This document shows positions 1-12,500 of a stretch of 64,000 nt of DNA, piece after piece. The notes below the pieces were generated by a model that saw nothing but the letters and a program-made list of their open reading frames with translations, did no database searches and was not told where the DNA came from. Made by a program: the position numbers and the translations under genes. This DNA is from Megaustenia siamemsis. Taxonomy: Eukaryota; Mollusca; Gastropoda; Stylommatophora; Ariophantidae. The stretch covers positions 68,429,087-68,493,086 of the forward strand of contig JAVIAB010000073.1 of assembly GCA_032433765.1 (NCBI GenBank). The letters are read 5' to 3'. Every line of letters starts with the position of its first letter. Position 1 is the first letter of the stretch.

Positions 1-1360
1 GGCAGATGGTGCTCGTAAACCTGGGAGGGCAGACCATCTAAGGGCAGAATCCCCCTACAGAAAAGACAATCTGCTGCCTTGCAGGAAGATTGGGGACAAT
101 CAAAGGCTAAGGAAAGCAAACCTGAATAAAATTCTGGCTGAAATCGGATGCACTGGGCCATTGGCGCAGAACACAGTGCAACGTTTTAACAGGTATTCAA
201 TCAGAGTGGATCTAACAGACTCTAATTATGATGTTCTGCCTGTGGGATCGATCAATTCACTTAGACAGACAGCTGTCTTCATGTGAGAGTCTGGAATCCT
301 ACTCTGATTGAGTCTTGATCGCAGAGAGAGAGAGAGAGAGAGAGAGAGATACATTCAAAGAGAATCAGTACAAGGGACATAACTCACGGTCTGTATCTCC
401 CTTTCCCCGAAAAAGTTAATTAATATATAAGCCATTTAAGCTTACAACTTTACAATATTTTCATTTTTTTGTGTGTTTCATTATTTGCCCTTTTGTTTAT
501 AATAAAATGCATACAATAAATAAATAAACATTATCCCGCAGAAGCAATAATTTCGCTCCAGAAAGATTTTTATTTGTTTCTCCGTGAGTTTTGAGATATC
601 AGATTTGATCTGTGTAGTTAAAAACTGTGGACTGTTGACTACAGAGACAGCATTTCTGCTTACCTTCATTATTTGATTACCTTCATTATTTGATTACCTT
701 CATTATTTGATTACCTTCATTATTTGATTACCTTCAATCACTGGTAAATAATTTAGGTAACAGTTATTTAAAAAGTGTTTTCCTTTAACGAATTTATTTT
801 CTCGTTAATTAACAGCTCTGACATTTACTGACATTTCATTCGTTTCGGTGTGGTCAACCAAGCAAATAAAATACAAAATTTGAATTTAATTTAATGCGAG
901 GAACTCAGGAACGTTCAATTAAAATTGTTCTTTCTTTGAATTTTTGTAATATCGATCATTGGAATAATTAATTGAGAGTAACGGATTCACCGTTCACGAG
1001 ACTATTTTTATTTTGTCCCTTCGTATCCTCAACTGTAACTCAACTTACTACTTGTAACGTAAATCCGTAAATAATATAAAAGTCGATTCTGCTGAATAAT
1101 GAATGAATAGTGTCACAGTTACTGTTACTGTCAGGTCAGTGGTCACTACTAATTTGATAATTAAAACGTAAAAAAGAATGGCAAATAAGAATAAATTAAC
1201 TGTTATACAGTACAGAGTACACCAACCAAAGTAGTTAGTAGTTTACTCAGTAATGAGTAAGTTACCAACTTACCTACCAGTCTACCAGCTACATTGAAAA
1301 TTCACAATACTTTCTTTAGCTTAATAATTTTGGTTAAAGTTACAAGTAAGCCATAAATTA
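1..1360. other. Upstream non-coding DNA
   Basis: Positions 1-300 are less AT-rich than what follows and look like a dispersed repeat, but I cannot name it. A (GA)n run lies at 320-348 and a 17-bp minisatellite at 660-736 (about 4.5 copies of a TTACCTTCATTATTTGA unit). The rest is AT-rich with no gene seen. Confidence 0.5.
660..736. repeat. 17-bp tandem repeat
   Basis: The phrase TACCTTCAT recurs at 661, 678, 695 and 712, with a last partial copy at 729; the period is exactly 17 bp. Confidence 0.85.
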
Positions 1361-1369
1361 ACTTCAAAG

Positions 1370-1475
1370 AATGGCAAGAACACAGAACGGCTTGGAAAGT
1401 GTTTGTTGAAGACCTATGCCCCACCACTGTGACCACAGAGAGAGGTGAAAGTGAAAGGCAGTAGAAGTAATAAAA
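1370..1475 (+). mobile_element. LINE4-type 3' fragment
   Basis: Shares GAATGGCAAGAA, then GAACGGCT, then GTTTGTTGAAGACCTATG with the LINE4 fragment end at 15425-15480. It is a short 3' relic with no intact frame. Confidence 0.6.
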
Positions 1476-1869
1476 TAAATTATAAGTAATTAAGTTCCAA
1501 ATTATTTCTGATTTCACCTCAGAAAGAATTACCAGCATATTTTCAGTTTCTTATGGACCACTCCTGTTCTTACAAGGTTTCTGAATATTCTTATCTAAAT
1601 CTAAGCATCATTAAATATAATATAATTTCTAAAAGTCTATCTATATTTATTTCTCTAAAAGCACATATTTTTGTCAGTGATTCTTTTCTCAGTTAATAAT
1701 TTCCCAGTCTACTCATAACATCATTCATTCTTTCTAATTACAGCTATTCTCTCTTTCCCACTTTCATTGCCAGGAAAGCTAGTGCAACATGAAACAAACA
1801 TTTATATGGCTGTATGGGCTATTGTGTCAGAGTCCTTGACTTTTATTGTAAGAAGACAAGGAAGCCTGT
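1476..1869. other. Unassigned AT-rich DNA
   Basis: No open frame of note and no repeat recognised; it lies between a LINE fragment and SINE A. Confidence 0.4.
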
Positions 1870-1880
1870 AAGTAAGGAAT

Positions 1881-2149
1881 CTATCTATCTATCTATCGTC
1901 CTTTCGAGCCAAAGACAGCACATAGGGCAGAACCACAATCTCAAAAACAGAAACCTTGCGTACCAAAATTGCACATATTGCAGAGATCACTGCTCTAAAA
2001 TCTATGGCTCTGTTTTCATAACAATACTTATTACAATGACAGCTTATCAAGCCATCGATCGACCTTCTTAGTCACCTCTTACTACATACTTGGAAGGTCA
2101 CAGTGTCACTATTCTTTACTCATAATGAGGTCACGGTAACACACGGGGA
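1881..2149 (-). mobile_element. SINE A copy 1
   Basis: About 270-bp element, reverse orientation. The (ATCT)n tail starts the copy, followed by the conserved end CCTTTCGAGCC and, on the minus strand, the core GTCATGTCGTAAG-type block seen in the two other copies. It is flanked by an 11-bp direct repeat AAGTAAGGAAT at 1870-1880 and 2150-2160, proving insertion as a unit. Confidence 0.85.
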
Positions 2150-2160
2150 AAGTAAGGAAT

Positions 2161-2480
2161 GTCAGGTATAATTTATTTTTTATTGCTCCAAGTTGAAGTT
2201 ATTTTTTTTTATTTGAAGCGTACGAGCATAAATACAACGTACTAAAAAATTCAAGTGCTTGGGAAATGATACAGTATTGTTTGAAATTGATAAGTACTGA
2301 AATATTGTGAAACAATTTTGAAGCTGCCAATCAACAGAAATCAACAATTGTGAAATTATGGCCAATACCCTAATATGACAATCATCTAGTCACATCCCCT
2401 TTGCAGAATGTTACTCTCATCACAACCCATGTTACTCTCATCACAACCCATGTTACTCTCATCACAACCCATCTGAAGGA
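2161..2480. other. Unassigned DNA with a 21-bp triplicate
   Basis: Mostly AT-rich filler. At 2409-2472 the unit TGTTACTCTCATCACAACCCA occurs three times in tandem. No coding signal. Confidence 0.6.
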
Positions 2481-2700
2481 ATCTATCTCTAGTCTGAGCT
2501 TGATCTCCCACTTACTCTATTGCCAAGATAAAGACTCTTTGATGTCTTGAAATCATTCTTCTTTTTGGCCTACCTTTGTATCATTTTCCAGGAATCAAGT
2601 CTTTCATTATTGTTCTTTCTAGACTACACATAATTTCCTCTGTAAGATGTCATTTATAAGCCAGTTCTCTTCAATGTTCAGGTCTCTTAGTCTTCATTTC
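2481..2700 (-). mobile_element. Decayed antisense LINE fragment
   Basis: Resembles 53660-53910 over several blocks (for example TCTTTGATGTCTTGAAA and ATTTATAAGCCAG). Both are probably antisense 3' ends of the same LINE family; no frame survives. Confidence 0.45.
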
Positions 2701-2990
2701 TCTTTTTTATTATCCAAGGTATTTGATAATTTATGTGTATTATTTTGCTTCAAATAAACAAATTTTCACTTTTGTTGTTTTGTGTGAATGTCATGATTCA
2801 CAACTATATTTTGTTGTTGGAAAAATGCATGCCCTTAATAGTTATACTTTATTGTTCTGCTGGTGATGTGCCACATCTTCTTTGTGGCATCTAATTTCTG
2901 TATTGTTTATTGCAAGTCTTGTTTGATTTCTTTATGGTGGTCTCATTTGTATATATTTATATATATATATAGATATGTATATATCTATCT

Positions 2991-3567
2991 ATCTATATCT
3001 ATCTATCTATCTATTGACCTTTTGAGCCGTAGCTGGCCCATAGGGCGTATACAAAGATACTCCCTCTCTTATCTGAATTTTTTTTCTACCAGCTTTCAAT
3101 TCTTTTAAAGATATTTGATCAAATCTCGTCATTTGTTTCTGTTCTGTGCAAGCAGCTCTATCTCATTGAGGGAGCCAATTCCTGCTACTCTTGCCTCTCT
3201 CATCAATGTTCTTCTCGGTGTCTCTCTGGGTCTTCCTCTTTTTCTCTTACCTGTTGTTTCCCACATGAGGGCTTGCTTTGCTATTCGGTTATTATCTCTT
3301 CTCATCACATGTCCAACATATGACCATCATCTTTTCTTTATTACTGAAGATATTAGTGGTTGATTGGCGATTTCTCTAATTTCCTCATTTGTTTTGAATT
3401 CGTTCCACGCTATACCAAGTATTTACCTTATACATTTATTTTCGAATGCGTTCAACTTTGTTTCTATATCTCTTGTTGTTTTCCATCTTTCACACGCATA
3501 TGTAAGGGTTGATAGTACATTTGATTTGAATAGTCTAAGTTTTGTGTTTGTGCTGATGAGTTTTGCT
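2991..3567 (-). mobile_element. LINE2, 5'-truncated copy
   Basis: Antisense copy of the 3' end of LINE2 (compare 46250-46830): the (ATCT)n tail, GAGCCGTAGCTGGCCCATAG, then the C-terminal RT region back to about 3567. Stop codons interrupt the frame. TA-rich microsatellites lie at both edges (about 2951-2990 and 3568-3600). Confidence 0.85.
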
Positions 3568-3711
3568 CATATATATATCAATATATATATATATATATTT
3601 TTTTTTTAAGCAACTGTGAACATAGTGTAGTTAATTTTGGTAAAAATGTCAAAAATTGTAAGAGAAATAGAATTTGTTTAAAATAAATTATTTGATCTGT
3701 TTCATCAACAG

Positions 3712-3736
3712 ACAAAGATTGAAGAGTTTCAAGGAG
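3712..3736 (+). other. POLB: POLB 5' UTR immediately upstream of ATG
   Basis: This short stretch follows TTCATCAACAG, a plausible splice acceptor, and leads into the start codon. If it is used, a non-coding first exon and the promoter lie somewhere in 1-3700. I could not identify them, and no TATA box or CpG-rich block stands out. Confidence 0.35.
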
Positions 3737-3797
3737 ATGAGCAAGCGTAAGGCAGAAACAGAAAATCTAAATGCAGAGTTTTGTGATTTTCTGATGG
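3737..3797 (+). CDS. POLB: POLB coding exon 1 (residues 1-20 and first base of 21)
   Basis: Starts with ATG in the context AAGGAGATGA and encodes [20 protein letters not shown]. The donor GGTAAG follows at 3798. The lysine-rich start matches vertebrate POLB, while residues 6-20 are divergent, as is usual for this segment. A polypyrimidine-AG just upstream (AG at 3710-3711) suggests that the 5' UTR may itself be spliced. Confidence 0.93.
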
Positions 3798-6700
3798 GTA
3801 AGATCATAAATGCTGCCTACACTAACTTTTAGTTTTTCAATGGATTCTTCATTGTCCACACAAAAGTGCTGAAATATGCAGCCCTCATACAACATTCTTT
3901 TAGTTTTTTGTTGTATTGGTAAAGAAAAGTTCTTTAGTTTGGTAAAAGCTAACTTTGTTCATCAATTTGCTGACATCCTTGACTCCCCTTCTAGAGCTGT
4001 TATGTTTCTCAGGTCTGTGAATGTATATGCTGCAGCTTTTATCTTTCTGTTCTTAATTATAACAATTGTAGGGTCTCTTAAATTGAGCAAATGACTTAAA
4101 CGTTTATGTACAGTCCACTTTGTTGACTAAAAGTGCACCAAATTCCTGATCTGGTGGATGTGAACTTAACCCGTAGCAGACACATACTAGACATATAGCA
4201 AACCACATTTGGATGCGTCTATTTCTTAGCACGTTTTACAAATAACAGTTGCAAAAAAAATGTAATCATAAAAGATAAAGTACGAGACTTGAACCGGCGT
4301 CTTAGCATGCGAGTTTCCACCCATATGTACTCGGCCGCCTATCCAGAAATGTTCTGAGATTTCTGGATAGTGTCACTTCAAACATCGAAACTCACGATGC
4401 GAGGCGACATTCCTTACCTTCCCAGGGTGTGTAATGATATATCTGCTATCTGTAATTATCTCTAACATGGACGAGTAACATCAAAAGATGAACAAGTCAG
4501 CCTAATAGAACCTGCACTATCAAAGCAAGAGACAGAGCGGAGTGGCGCTCCATGGTAGCCAACCTTCGATGCAGAGACGACACTCAATGATGATGATGAT
4601 GTAATTATTTGGTCAAGTATTATATCAGGAAAGTGTTCAGGAATGACTGCTCTTTTTGTTTACAATAGTGTAATATGTTTGTGTAAGAAAAGTCACGTGT
4701 AAAATGTGTAGTAACGTGTAAACAGGACAAAAAATAACAACAGAATGAAAGTAAAATTTACACTTAAAACTTTATTTAATTAAATCTTTCCCAACAGTTA
4801 TCTAAAAATCTACTCTTTCTGAATGGTATAGTCCATATTTACATACATTATGTGAACTTCATTCATTTTGGAGCTCAGAAACTATTTTTATATTGATAAA
4901 TGTACTGTGATATATAAACAAGAACAAAATATAAGTAAATTCTATACTTACCATTGTAGCGGAAAACAAATATATCCTTCACACATTTGAAATCTAAATA
5001 TGAATTTATGTTTATTTCACAGTCATATTTAAATAAGCAATTTCATATTAATTCAATAGTTAATTAAGTGAATTTATGTAATTAAGTGAATTTAATGTTT
5101 AAATAAGCCATGTGAATGTAATCACTTTTAAGCACAATAAAATATTTGCAAGAATTGGAAGAAAAACCTATACAACAATATGTAAATAACCGACCACTAT
5201 ATATCGCACTAACTTCAGTGTGATGTAATAGATTTCATTGAGGAGATTCGTTTCAACTCTCAACAACATTGCTCAAATTTGGCTCTTAAAGGTTCATGGA
5301 AATGACCCTACAGTGAACTTTAAAAGATTGATTTAATTAAAACTATAATACTACAACTTTTAATGAAGCAAATTCATTGGTCTCTGAGAGAGTCCTCTTG
5401 TCCAAATTGTACTATAACACTGTCTTATGTGTGGTACTTGGCATTTAAAGTAAGTAAAGAGCCCCTATATGCCAAGTGGCGTATAAGGAATATGTTGTTA
5501 GTGACCATAATTTTTATAGACCTTCGGCACATGATTTTTTGGGGTAATGTGGTGTATTGTACTCATGGCTACTTGGCATAAAAGTTAATTCCCAAATTTG
5601 TGTCAGATTCCTTGGGGTTTACCTGGTGTCTGATAATTGACATCTAAGATTTTCTTCTAGAAAAGTAGGGCAAACTGGCATGATGCTGACAGCCTCACCC
5701 ATCAATATGGCACTGGCAACTGAAGAAATGTAGACGCCAAAAGTGTATTGCCCAAACAAAACAAGATGAGATTGGTACCCCTTACTTTGAACTTGACCTT
5801 GCAGTCTCTGTTTTATCTTCAGTGTGTTAGTAGGAGTGATATGACATCTGTTCCAGTCTGTCAGATGAGGGACATTGCCTGCAATACTTCTTGTGGAGTA
5901 TCCCCCCCATCTAGAATATGTGCCTAATTTTATAAGAAGAAGATGTTGGAATTACATCGGTCATGCACTGAGAGAATGAAGAAAGACTTCCACATCAGGC
6001 ATCCATGTGGAAACCATCTGATAAAAGAAAACAAGGCAGACCAAGAGAACTCCTATGCAGGACAATTCCTAGGAAAGGCTCAATCATGGCACTAAGTAAC
6101 AACAAAGACATACAAGAACTAGCAGTAAATATTGCTTCTGTTCACTATATTTATGAGAAAAATGTTTCCCAAATTTTAGCTGTAAATGTTAGTTCTTCTA
6201 TTAATTGTTCTGCATTTATGTGATCATAATCTGGAGCCTTACTGTTCTTAAATTTCTGGGTTAATGTTATAATTTCTTCAATCTAGAGATTATCTGTGTT
6301 TAGATGAAGATATACTTCAGCAATATTTGACAACATCTTTGATGATTTTTGTTGAGTGTTTCTCTTAAGTATTACATGCATCTTTCTTCTTATCCTATTT
6401 CTATATTGATGAGCAATACTCGTAAATATAATGTGTACTCATTACTTCAAATGATTCTGTTTGTTATTTTATAAACTATGCTTTGTTATTTTCTGTGTGC
6501 TGTTTCATCTGTTTGTCTTGCACTATTATATCTCAATTTTCTTTTGTTTCTAGTAGACATGTTATTTTTCTATTTTATTACTGGGCATTTTAAGACAAAT
6601 AGAATTTGTTAATCATAAAACTCTTTTAGTCTGGTGTACTTTGCTTGCTTGCGTTCGCCCGATGACTAAAGTATTCTAGAGTATTCGTAGACTGTAGAAT

Positions 6701-9526
6701 TCCTCTTCGTCATCCGTCCTTAAAAGGACATCAAGTGGAAGTGTCTGCGTTGTGTTGTGGTTTGCAGTATAACTGTTATATTTGCGCCTTTCGGTTCAAC
6801 ACATCCGACTTCAGCATGGTCTGGTGTACTTTGATTTAAAACCATTTTTTTTCCTCTTATCACTGGTCTTTAATGTTTATGGAGTTATCCACTGTGGCTG
6901 TCCCCTTCTTAGAATCCAAAACATGTTCACCACTCTCACCTTCTCTCTCTCTGTCTTTCTCTCTGTCTTTCTCCCTCTCTTTCTCTCTCTTTCTATATAA
7001 ATTGATTAAATTTTCCAGATTTATGAACATAATCTGTAGTTAAATCCTCTTGATTCCTGCCTCCCAAGTAGCAATGCCTCCAAATGTGTGTTACATTAAA
7101 CAGAAAGTGTTGGAAAATAATTGCTGTTTACCCTTCATGCTAAGACAGCACATCTGTATGTTCCTTCCCCAGAACTGGCAAATTATGAGAAAAATGTTAC
7201 TCGTGCTGTGCATAAATACAACGCATACCGCAAAGCTGCTGGTGTTTTAGCGAAGCATCCAACCAAGATTAAAAATGGTGCGGAGGCTAAAAAACTAGTA
7301 AGTAGACAAGCACAACAGAAGAAAGAGCAACCTGAAACAGGATTCTTACATGGGTGCTAAATCCAGCATCTCTCAATACTGTTAAGATCCTACCACTAGT
7401 ACTAACTGTAATTTTTTTTTTTTTATTTGTCTCTTAGTTTTTCAAGTTTCTATGTAAAATATGTATTATAAATCTCCTTGTGCTGCAGTATTATGAGTAA
7501 AGAATTGCAATACTGTACCCTCATGTCTAATGGTTTATATCTTCTGACTCATGCCAAATGGCTCAATTCATTAAAACCAAAGGATAGAGGGCATTGGGTT
7601 GGATACTCTATCAAATTTGAAAAACATTTATGAGTACTATTTTATAAAGTCTGCACAGGCCTCTCACTGATCTGACCAACTTATAATAATCTTGATAAAT
7701 TGTGTTTTATTTGCTTAAGAGAAAATCTTAGAATAGATAAATGAATTATTAAAATTGCTCAGAATCTCCAGAAATTATAGGACTAAAGAAAAAATAAAGT
7801 GTGGTTAAATTGATTATGTTTGTTTTCTGTGTTTTAAAATCTGTTGGAGCAATTGTATTATGCAATCAATCTACATGCTAGATTGATGTGTATTATGTTT
7901 AAATTTCTTTATGTATGTAATATAAGTGATTTTTTTAATGTCTTCCCAAAAAAATTTAAATTACTTAAAATTATTACTTGACTGACCTATTTATTTCATG
8001 AAACTTGTGTGACTTTCTGTTAGGTTCCATGCAGAGGTTACATTTTTATTTTGATCTTTAATCAGGATGGTGTTGGAGAAAAAATAGCAAAGAAAATTGA
8101 TGAATTCATCAAAACAGGAAAATTAAACAAATTAGAAAAGGTAAATTTCATCTATTTTACTGTATGTCTTCATTGTACAGTTTTGTGTGTGTTCATTTGA
8201 ATTTTATTTGTCTTTTTAAATAAGTTATGTTTATATTGGTAACTGTTGTTTGAATGTCAAGCTGTCTTCTGCTTTTTTTTCTTTCTTTCTCGCCAGGTAA
8301 TTTTTTCTTAAATAATTGTATTTGTATACATATGTATACAATAGCATAATTAATTTTATTTACTCACTCATCATCATGTGCTATACTAGTTGGCATAGGC
8401 GATCATGTCCTTCCGCAGTTTTCTGTCCACAGTGGATCTTATCAACTTTGTTGTTGGATATTTTCCATGCCACAATACCAAACTAACTAGTATCTTCTCT
8501 CTTTGTTGTCCACGAACCCTGTATTTCCCTGTATTTTGCCAGTTGTAGCCAAGTATTCCAACTTTCCTCTTCTCATGATGTGCCTGAAAAAATTTTTTAT
8601 TGCTTCTTTGTGATGTTTTTTAACTGTTTCATTTTGGAAGGTTTTTATCAATTTTGCAGTAGAGATTTCAGAGACAAAATTGTTCATGTTTTTAAATATT
8701 AACATATTTATGTTATATATTTATGTTTATATTTATCTGACTCTTAACATATTTTATATGAATTTTTAGATAATTTAACAAGGAATTATATTTCACCAAG
8801 ACACATAAAAATATATGGTTTGATGACAGTTTACACTAATCAAATTGAGAGTGATGCACTGTTCGGCTAAACATACATGAGTGAAATCTGTATGGTGCGT
8901 CAAAACGTACAGAAAGAGTTAAGAGCTCCCTTTTTGCAATTGTCTCTTTGAGAATTTCTTCATTGGTCTTTTTAGTTGTTCAGAGTACTCACAACATTTT
9001 TCTGAGAAATCCCTTCTCTCTGGCCTCTAATCATCTTTTAATTTTTTAGCCTGCTGTCTATGATTTGCTTCCCTGGGTCAGAATTGGCCCTATGTAGCAA
9101 TGATGAACTCTCTTATTTCTATTGACATAGATTTATTGCACAAGACGGTTTTAATTTTCTGAAAGGCTTTTTTGGTCTGTGCTGTTCTGCTTTTTATTTC
9201 TGTGGTGCATCTTCCGTCTGATATTATTATTGTGTCCAAGTATTTGATGTTCTGCACTTGTTTCAGATTTGTCCCGCTTATTTTTATGTTTCATAGTGGT
9301 GATGATTGTTTCTTTAATATGATCATTTGTTCTGTTTTCTTACTATTCAGGCTGAAAACTTTCCTGTTGCTTTCTTTCACTGCTATTAAGACTGTGTCAT
9401 CTGCATATTGTTTATCTTGTGACCATTTACTTCAATTCCTTTTTTGTCTCCTATTGATCTCATAATATTTTTGTTGTAAAGTGAGCACGAATTTGATGAG
9501 AGAACACAACCTTGTCTGACTCCTTG

Positions 9527-9569
<43 letters not shown>

Positions 9570-12500
9570 CTTTGTTGTCTTGACAGACGGTTGGTAGCAA
9601 GCAATCATGATAAGTCAGTAGTTTAGTAAAACATTAGTTTCTCATACTGGGTGCTGTTTAACTGAAAAGCTTCTCTTGTAGCTGAATTTGCGGTACCTGG
9701 CCTTGTCTCTTTTCTCTTGCGTCTTTTTGTCTTCTGAATTTGATATCAGCACTGTTTCGAAAGTTGCTGTGCCATTTCTTATGTTTGCTCTCCATGTGCT
9801 ACGATCCGCGGCCACATTTTCCCAATTGTGAGGTTGGTGTTATTTAATCCAGGACACATGGTTCTAACGTTCCATGAGCCGAGTATGAGAGATTGTGACT
9901 TCCTTTTGCTGTGTCCTAACGAGGATGGAACTGACATTTCAGCTTGCTTACTATGCCTGGGCCAATAATATGGATATAATGCTTATTTATATATATAAAC
10001 TATCCTGTTTTGTTGTCAATTCTTATGGCTGCTGTTTGCTGTCAGTACATTTTTTTATTATTCTCAGATCCTTGCCAATGATGTTTAGTTTCTCCAGCAT
10101 ATTAATTTTTTTTGTGTGCATGCTTTACTTGGTCAAATGCTTTCATGTAGTCTGTGAAGCATGAGTATAGATCTCTCTACTCACTAGATGAGTATAAAAA
10201 AATTATATTTATACACTAGAGAAATATATTTGATTTTATTTATTCACTTGAGAAGTATGAATTATCTTATTTTTGTGCTAGATTCGAGCAGATGATCACA
10301 GCATGGCTATCAATGAATTGACAAAAGTGACTGGGATAGGGTGAGTTTTTTATTTTTTTATTGTTACATTGGTTGTGGAAGTAAGTTGTATTTGTCACTC
10401 GAGACAACTGAAACTTTCAGTTGTCACCTAAAACTGGTTGGTCTCGAGGCAAGATGCCGGCCTCGAGACAGAGAGGTTGTGGGTTCAAATCCCAGCTGCA
10501 TCAGTTGGGATTTTTATTTATGATTTCTCTCAGCAGCAACCACCTCTGGTCTCAGCAGCAAGGCCCAGCTTGAAACGTCAATTACTCGTGGACGGAAAAA
10601 AAATATGAGTACCTCCGAATACGGAGTTATCTGCTTATGCAATGAGGGACCCCTGTGCACACGGCTGCCAGGGATAGATGGATTAACACAAAAATTCAAT
10701 TCCTAGTCTCTAAGGACTCTGTGTGAGTCACAACATGTTGCAGCTTTGTCAGAGGTATAAGCTGACGAATGCAAAAAAAAAAAAAAAAAACCTAGATCAC
10801 CTAGCTCTCCATTTGGGCTGCCATATAGACCTTAGAATTTAAGAATTGAAATAAAAGAAGCTTAGCTTATCTTCAAATGATAAGAATGGCATAAATGAAA
10901 TGATTAACCAAATGTCCATAATTGTCCTGAAAAATTGAACAATGCATATTTCCCTTTTTATATCAGAAATAAGATATTAAGTAGTAATAGGTTGTACTAT
11001 CTGCTTTGGAGGGTATATTTTTTATTTAAAACAAAATATTTTGTTGCAAGCCTGAAGACAAAAAGAAACTCTGATAAATTTACAGATATTAATTATAATT
11101 ATTTTTGTCAATAGCCATAATTTATATTTATTTGTATAGTTGCACATATAATTATAATGAACTGTTAGTAGTTATAGTTTGTGCTTATCTTTCTGTTTGA
11201 TTTTTATTTCCTGTTCCACAACATGTTGCATAAAAAGTAAAGTTCTATAACATGTTTGATGTCTTTGGGAAGTGAAATAACATTTCTTCCTCACTGTCAT
11301 TACTTTTCCCAAACTCAATGAGCCTGGTGTTTCATATTTAATAAATCAAATATCTGGGAGAAAGAAAGGCAAGGTTGTAGGAAAAGAACAGCTTGGTGGA
11401 ATTATGAATCTAGAGAAGCAGTATAAACATAAAAGAAATTATTCTTTAAATTGTTCAATCCCTATCTGTATTTATATATAATATGGTTATGGAAGGCCCT
11501 GGTATCACTGCAAACGAATTAAAATCCAAATTGCTCAACTGCCAGTGGAATCATCCAAATTACTAACTCATCTTCCAAACAAAGAAAGGTAACTGTAGCC
11601 CCCATCATAGCAGTCCCAGCACACGCCAAAAGACATAAGTCGAAACCACACAGAAAATAAACACAGCCAACTGTTTGGTCTCGATATAGCAGGGGAAATA
11701 GTATGATCGTGGGAAATAGTATGATCAAGAATTGCACACTAAGAGATGAAGGATGGGGAAGAAAAGATTAAGCACAGAAGTATACTGAAGAAGAAATGAC
11801 GAAATAGGAATCTATGACGGAATCTGTATGACGTGGAGATAGAAACGGTTGGGAAGGGACCACGATCATAAATCACTTGGAGATGGGCAGACGGAGAGAG
11901 AGGACGTGCTGTTGGAAGACCGGAGAACATTAAATCACTTGGAGATGGGCAGACGGAGAGAGAGGACGTGCTGTTGGAAGACTGGAGAACATTAATCACT
12001 TGGAGATGGGCAGACGGAGAGAGAGGACGTGCTGTTGGAAGACTGGAGAACATTAATCACTTGGAGATGGGCAGACGGAGAGAGAGGACGTGCTGTTGGA
12101 AGACTGGAGAACATTAATCACTTGGAGATGGGCAGACGGAGAGAGAGGACGTGCTGTTGGAAGACTGGAGAACATTAATCACTTGGAGATGGGCAGACGG
12201 AGAGAGAGGACGTGCTGTTGGAAGACCGGAGAACATTAAATCACTTGGAGATGGGCAGACGGAGAGAGAGGACGTGCTGTTGGAAGACCGGAGAACATTA
12301 AATCACTTGGAGATGGGCAGACGGAGAGAGAGGACGTGCTGTTGGAAGACTGGAGAACATTAATCACTTGGAGATGGGCAGACGGAGAGAGTGGCAGTAC
12401 ACTATGGAACCAGAGCATTAAGGAGAATAGAGAGATGTAGCTGTCTGAATTATAACAAGTAGTTAGAGATGATAGTAGGCGGTAGGGATGAATTAACAGA

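Noticed and set aside
11739..12418. Long repetitive frames on both strands
   Set aside because: By-product of the 62-bp array; no start context, and frames shift with unit length.
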